Part shown: positions 60,662 to 64,000 of the stretch, one piece after another | Numbering within the stretch: position 1 is the stretch's first letter | How the letters are laid out: each line of letters begins with the position of its first letter | Origin: SIG607 sp036307305 | Lineage (GTDB): Bacteria > Bacillota > Clostridia > Oscillospirales > Acutalibacteraceae | Assembly (NCBI GenBank): GCA_036307305.1 | Contig: JAXJXV010000014.1 | Span: 62,001 to 126,000 of the forward strand | Length of the DNA: 64,000 nucleotides | Direction of reading: 5' to 3' | The notes under the pieces: generated by a model | What the model saw: only the letters and a program-made list of their open reading frames with translations | What the model was told of the DNA's origin: nothing | Database searches by the model: none | Made by a program: the position numbers and the translations under genes

Positions 60662-62170
60662 TTATTTTATTTTGTTTGCTGTAGTGTCTTTCTGAATAAC
60701 GTCGTGAGCGCCGCCCTCAATAATACTTGTTGCAGAAACAAGGGTGAGCTTGGCTTTTTGTTGAAGCTCAGGAATTGTAAGCGCACCGCAGTTGCACATA
60801 GTGGACTTAACTTTCATAAGTGAAAGATTTACGTTATCCTTAAGTGTACCTGCATAGGGAACGTAAGAGTCAACACCTTCTTCAAAGGATAGCTTTTTGT
60901 CACCGCCAAGGTCGTAACGCATCCAGTTTCTTGCTCTGTTACTGCCTTCGCCCCAATACTCCTTAAAGTAGTTGCCGCCGATGTTAACCTTATTAGTTGG
61001 GCTTTCATCAAAACGCGCGAAATAACGTCCAAGCATAAGGAAGTCGGCACCCATTGCAAGAGCAAGTGTCATATGGTGGTCGTGAACGATACCGCCGTCA
61101 GAACATACAGGAATATAAACGCCTGTCTTTTCAAAATATTCATCTCTTGCTTTGCAAACGTCAATAAGAGCAGTAGCCTGTCCGCGACCGATACCCTTTG
61201 TTTCACGGGTGATACAGATAGAGCCGCCGCCTATACCAACCTTTATAAAGTCAGCGCCGCATTCAGCAAGGAAAAGAAATCCTTCTTTGTCAACTACGTT
61301 ACCTGCGCCGATTTTAACGCTGTCGCCGTATTTTTCTCTTACAAAAGCAATAGTACGTTTCTGCCATTCGCTAAAGCCTTCGGAGGAGTCAATACAAAGA
61401 ACGTCAACACCTGCATTGATAAGAGCAGGAATTCTTTCCTCATAATCTCTTGTGTTGATACCTGCGCCGACTACGTAACGCTTCTCGCTGTCAAGAAGCT
61501 CGTTTACGTTTTCCTTATGGGTGTCGTAGTCCTTGCGGAATACCATATACTTAAGATGTCCGTCTTTAGTGATAATGGGAAGGGAATTAAGTTTATTATC
61601 CCAGATAATATCATTAGCCTGTTTAAGAGTTGTGTTTTCTTCACCACAGATAAGCTTATCAAAAGGAGTCATAAACTCTTTAACCTTGGTAGCCTTGTCC
61701 ATACGGCTGATTCTGTAGTCTCTGCCTGTTACAATACCAAGAAGCTTTCCGCAGCAGGTACCGTCATCAGTAACGGCAACGGTAGAATGTCCTGTAGTCT
61801 CTTTAAGAGCAATTATGTCAGCAAGAGTTGCTTCGGGAGTAATGTTGGAATCACTTACAACAAAACCTGCTTTATAATTTTTTGCTCTGGCAACCATAGC
61901 AGCTTCGTCTTCAATAGACTGGGAACCAAAAATGAAGGAAACTCCGCCTTCTTTAGCAAGAGCTACTGCAAGACGCTCACCTGATACAGACTGCATAATA
62001 GCACTGGTAAGGGGAATGTTCATTGTAATAGCGGGTTCTTCACCTTTTTTGAATTTAACGAGAGGTGTTTTTAAACTTACATTTGACGGAATACAATGCT
62101 CGGAGGAATATCCGGGAACTAAAAGGTATTCGTTAAAGGTGTGTGATACTTCTTCAAAATAAAAAGCCAT
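60662..62170 (-). CDS. guaB: Inosine-5'-monophosphate dehydrogenase
   Basis: The start is the ATG of MAFYFEEVSHTFNEY behind GGAAAGGAAGG, giving 502 residues. The TIM barrel is interrupted by two CBS domains (about 100-220). The catalytic loop IGGGSICITRETKGIGRGQ carries the cysteine. Flap and C-terminal segments are complete. It oxidises IMP to XMP, committing flux to GMP. The loop is GGGSICITRE rather than the common GPGSICTTR, placing it in a less usual subgroup. It has a consensus promoter upstream and a terminator downstream. Confidence 0.93.
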   Translation of the reverse strand: MAFYFEEVSHTFNEYLLVPGYSSEHCIPSNVSLKTPLVKFKKGEEPAITMNIPLTSAIMQSVSGERLAVALAKEGGVSFIFGSQSIEDEAAMVARAKNYKAGFVVSDSNITPEATLADIIALKETTGHSTVAVTDDGTCCGKLLGIVTGRDYRISRMDKATKVKEFMTPFDKLICGEENTTLKQANDIIWDNKLNSLPIITKDGHLKYMVFRKDYDTHKENVNELLDSEKRYVVGAGINTRDYEERIPALINAGVDVLCIDSSEGFSEWQKRTIAFVREKYGDSVKIGAGNVVDKEGFLFLAECGADFIKVGIGGGSICITRETKGIGRGQATALIDVCKARDEYFEKTGVYIPVCSDGGIVHDHHMTLALAMGADFLMLGRYFARFDESPTNKVNIGGNYFKEYWGEGSNRARNWMRYDLGGDKKLSFEEGVDSYVPYAGTLKDNVNLSLMKVKSTMCNCGALTIPELQQKAKLTLVSATSIIEGGAHDVIQKDTTANKIK

Positions 62171-62210
62171 AATTTCCTTCCTTTCCGAAATTAAAAAATA
62201 TATTATTATA

Positions 62211-62239
62211 ATTATATTCAAAGGGCTGTCCTTTGTCAA
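62211..62239 (-). promoter_or_regulatory. Promoter for IMP dehydrogenase
   Basis: On the - strand a perfect TTGACA and TATAAT are separated by 17 bp. An AAAGGG / CCCTTT dyad overlaps the -35 region. Confidence 0.82.
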
Positions 62240-62311
62240 CAACCCTTTAAATAATTTCTGTTTCTTACTGTTTTAAGACTGTAAAATTAAAAAATTTGTT
62301 TAAATTGCAAA

Positions 62312-62380
62312 TTATTTGGCATTTGGAAGATATGTTCCAAGCTTTTTAAGTCTGTTTCGAAGCTCTTTTGAGTATTGCAT
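62312..62380 (-). CDS. Possible 22-residue basic peptide
   Basis: A short frame starts MQYSKELRNRLKKLG and ends PNAK. The GAGGTG formed by the last codons of the radical SAM gene lies 5 bases before its ATG. It is basic and helical. There is no way to tell from one sequence if it is conserved. No family is recognised. Confidence 0.4.
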   Translation of the reverse strand: MQYSKELRNRLKKLGTYLPNAK

Positions 62381-62382
62381 AA

Positions 62383-63261
62383 TTACACCTCAGCTAAATA
62401 GTTATTAAGATAATTTAAAACCCGTTTTTTATCGGCACTCCAAAGGGGTGCAATAAGGTCTTTTTTTGCGCCGTCGCCAGTAATACGGTGTACTACAAGG
62501 TTCTTTGGTAATATTTTAATGCAGTTACCAAGAATTTCGGCATACTCATTGAGGGAAAGTGTAGAAAATAAACCATTGTTATAGTCTTTTTCAAGGTCGG
62601 TACCGCGAATAACGTGAAGAAGATGAAATTTTATTCCGTCTGTTCCCGCAAGAACTGTTTGCTCAACAGTTTCAAGCATCATATCCTTTGTTTCAAAGGG
62701 AAGACCCAATATAATGTGTGTTACTACCTCAATCCCTGCATCTTTAAGTCGTTTTACAGCATCAAAATATACTTCGGTTTTATAGCCTCTGCGTATATAA
62801 AGGGCGGTTTTTTCGTGAACTGTCTGTAATCCAAGCTCTACAGTGACAGGCTTGACTTTATTTATTTCCTTTAAAACCTCTATTTTTTCTTGCTGAAGAC
62901 AGTCAGGGCGGGTAGCAACAGATAGACCCACAATGTAATCAGGTGCGATTGCAGAGCTGAAAAGACCGTAGAGCTTGTCGGGAGAAGCATAAGTGTTGGT
63001 AAAGGACTGAAAATATGCGATATATTTTCCGCTTTTGTTTTTGGCGCATACCCTTAGCTTCGCTCTTTCAAGCTGTTCTGAAATATCACATCGGTTCTTT
63101 TCAGCAAATTCTCCGCTACCCTTATCAGAACAGAAAATACAGCCTTTGTCTGACAAAGTGCCGTCGCGGTTAGGACAGGTGAATCCGCCATCCAGAGAAA
63201 GCTTGTATACCTTGCAACCAAATTTTTCTTTGTAGTGTTCGTTAACAGTTTTGTATTTCAT
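62383..63261 (-). CDS. Radical SAM protein, YhcC/TIGR01212 family
   Basis: The 292-residue protein has the family's cluster region CPNRDGTLSDKGCIFCSDKG (cysteines near residues 29, 41 and 44), then SFTNTYASPDKL, ELGLQTVHEKT and THIILGLPFET, the hallmarks of the YhcC-like group related to the Elp3 radical SAM domain. No reaction is known. It is encoded on the - strand, last complete gene before tRNA-Cys. Confidence 0.88.
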   Translation of the reverse strand: MKYKTVNEHYKEKFGCKVYKLSLDGGFTCPNRDGTLSDKGCIFCSDKGSGEFAEKNRCDISEQLERAKLRVCAKNKSGKYIAYFQSFTNTYASPDKLYGLFSSAIAPDYIVGLSVATRPDCLQQEKIEVLKEINKVKPVTVELGLQTVHEKTALYIRRGYKTEVYFDAVKRLKDAGIEVVTHIILGLPFETKDMMLETVEQTVLAGTDGIKFHLLHVIRGTDLEKDYNNGLFSTLSLNEYAEILGNCIKILPKNLVVHRITGDGAKKDLIAPLWSADKKRVLNYLNNYLAEV

Positions 63262-63371
63262 AATGTAATCATTATAAAATGCAAAAATATAAAAATCAAC
63301 ATTAAAAAAGTATTTCCCCCAAAAACGAATAATTGGAATATAAATAGCATAAAATTATTTAGAAAATGTGC

Positions 63372-63400
63372 TTGACAAAGGAAAACCGCTGTGTTATAAT
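63372..63400 (+). promoter_or_regulatory. Promoter for tRNA-Cys
   Basis: Perfect TTGACA and TATAAT are separated by 17 bp, ending 15 bp before the mature tRNA. Confidence 0.9.
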
Positions 63401-63415
63401 TGTCAGCGTTGATAC

Positions 63416-63490
63416 GGCACCATAGCCAAGCGGTAAGGCAGAGGTCTGCAAAACCTTTATGCCCCGGTTCAAATCCGGGTGGTGCCTCCA
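63416..63490 (+). tRNA. tRNA-Cys (GCA)
   Basis: A complete cloverleaf: the acceptor GGCACCA pairs with TGGTGCC, the anticodon loop CTGCAAA gives GCA, the T-arm has GGTTCAAATCC, U is the discriminator and CCA is encoded. The gene has its own consensus promoter and is followed by an inverted repeat. Confidence 0.97.
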
Positions 63491-63491
63491 A

Positions 63492-63523
63492 AAATCCCGT
63501 TCACGTAAGTGGGCGGGATTTTA
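63492..63523 (+). terminator. Terminator after tRNA-Cys
   Basis: AAAATCCCG and CGGGATTTT form a 9-bp stem followed by ACTTATT; the loop contains a smaller CAC-GTG stem. Confidence 0.75.
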
Positions 63524-63660
63524 CTTATTACTTCTTACCTCTTCACTCTTACCTCATCCAAAAACCACACGAGATTTTTGGGAAGTAATAAGTAAGAAGT
63601 AATAGGTAATAAGTTCGGTGTGGCTTCGCCACAATTACAAATTCAAGGCTTTGCCTTGCT
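63524..63660. repeat. Inverted-repeat cluster between tRNA-Cys and the KilA-N gene
   Basis: ACTTATTACTTCTTAC near 63523 is matched in inverted form by GTAAGAAGTAATA near 63592. Two tight hairpins follow: TGTGGCTTCGCCACA (63619-63633) and CAAGGCTTTGCCTTG (63644-63658). No gene is visible here. Such clusters often mark mobile or intergenic repeat units. Confidence 0.65.
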
Positions 63661-63664
63661 CAAA

Positions 63665-64000
63665 ATGGAGATGGACGTTAAGAAGGGGATTCGTGATGAA
63701 GAGAAGGAATATGTTTCTCTAACTCATATTGCAAGGCAGAAGAATTTTGAAAACCCAAGTTATGTTATCCAATCTTGGCTTAGAGACCGTAACACACTCG
63801 ATGTTCTTTATCTTTGGGAGATAGCGAATAATCCGAATTTTCGAAAGGATGGTTACGCGAGTATTATTAATAAACTTTCAAATCCTTCCTTTACGTTAAC
63901 TGCAAAAATATGGAAAGAAGAAACAGGCGCCACCGGAATAATATCCAAGCAGGGTAATGGAGGAGGCACCTTTGCCCAGGAGGATATAGCCATTGATTTC
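63665..64000 (+). CDS. KilA-N domain protein, N-terminal part
   Basis: The frame from ATG at 63665 runs off the window edge without a stop, 112 codons. The sequence MEMDVKKGIRDEEKEYVSL and the block YVIQSWLRDRNTLDVLYLWEI match the KilA-N DNA-binding domain of phage and mobile-element proteins. The ribosome site is poor. It lies just after tRNA-Cys and an inverted-repeat cluster, which hints at a prophage or island starting here. Confidence 0.8.
   Translation, partial: MEMDVKKGIRDEEKEYVSLTHIARQKNFENPSYVIQSWLRDRNTLDVLYLWEIANNPNFRKDGYASIINKLSNPSFTLTAKIWKEETGATGIISKQGNGGGTFAQEDIAIDF

Noticed and set aside
61073..61984. A 303-residue frame on the + strand opposite IMP dehydrogenase
   Set aside because: It is the antisense shadow of a strongly conserved enzyme and has low-complexity, unfamily-like sequence and no ribosome site.
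62171..62240. A purine riboswitch before IMP dehydrogenase
   Set aside because: The leader between the promoter and the start is only about 35 bases and AT-rich, too short for a riboswitch.
63524..63660. A CRISPR array after tRNA-Cys
   Set aside because: The repeats are inverted hairpins without regular spacing or spacers. No CRISPR-like direct repeats were seen anywhere in the window.

Overview
The window is low-GC Firmicute DNA, most likely from an anaerobic, spore-forming, gut-type clostridium. The evidence is sporulation genes (sigG, a YlmC/YmxH-family gene, spoIVB), McsB-ClpC, the MEP isoprenoid pathway, two glycyl radical enzymes with one activase, and Gram-positive FtsEX plus an M23 hydrolase. 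I cannot name a species.

Bases 1-22.9 kb are ordinary chromosome, all on the + strand: mcsB (partial)-clpC, a 2-hydroxyacid dehydrogenase, typA, an exonuclease, a radical SAM protein, rpsU, yqeG, an AP-endonuclease-like gene, a Xaa-Pro peptidase, efp, ispD-ispF, rsuA, an msmX-type ATPase, a PucR/CdaR regulator, ftsE-ftsX-M23-VanZ, then sigG-ymxH-spoIVB.

Bases 22.8-39.7 kb hold the most unusual structure. A large serine recombinase gene sits directly behind spoIVB, and the join between chromosome and element falls at the catalytic-serine codon (GMSGSP) of SpoIVB. Three further copies of the spoIVB 3' end, each running from that motif to the ...AS stop and followed by its own terminator, lie downstream at about 34.0, 37.15 and 39.55 kb. 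The simplest reading is serial integration in which each arrival supplies a new spoIVB tail and pushes the old one downstream. The result is an array of three cargo segments. Segment A (about 11.2 kb) carries the recombinase, an IetAS-like AAA ATPase/subtilase pair with a membrane partner, BlaI/BlaR1, and small membrane or secreted proteins. Segment B (about 3.1 kb) carries a DeoR regulator, AraD and an AraM-like dehydrogenase. Segment C (about 2.4 kb) carries a beta-helix protein and an AraC regulator.

Bases 39.7-59.0 kb are a carbon-utilisation island: a second DeoR/AraM-like pair, two FAD oxidoreductases, AraC regulators, an SDR, two glycyl radical enzymes and their activase, SGNH esterases, an SMP-30 lactonase, an EamA transporter, a chimeric pseudogene, a ROK kinase and a SIS isomerase. 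Bases 59.0-63.3 kb return to housekeeping genes on the - strand (coiled-coil protein, coaD, rsmD, IMP dehydrogenase, a YhcC-like radical SAM protein). The window ends with tRNA-Cys, short inverted repeats and the start of a KilA-N gene.

Functional names come from motif and family recognition by eye. No database search was run.
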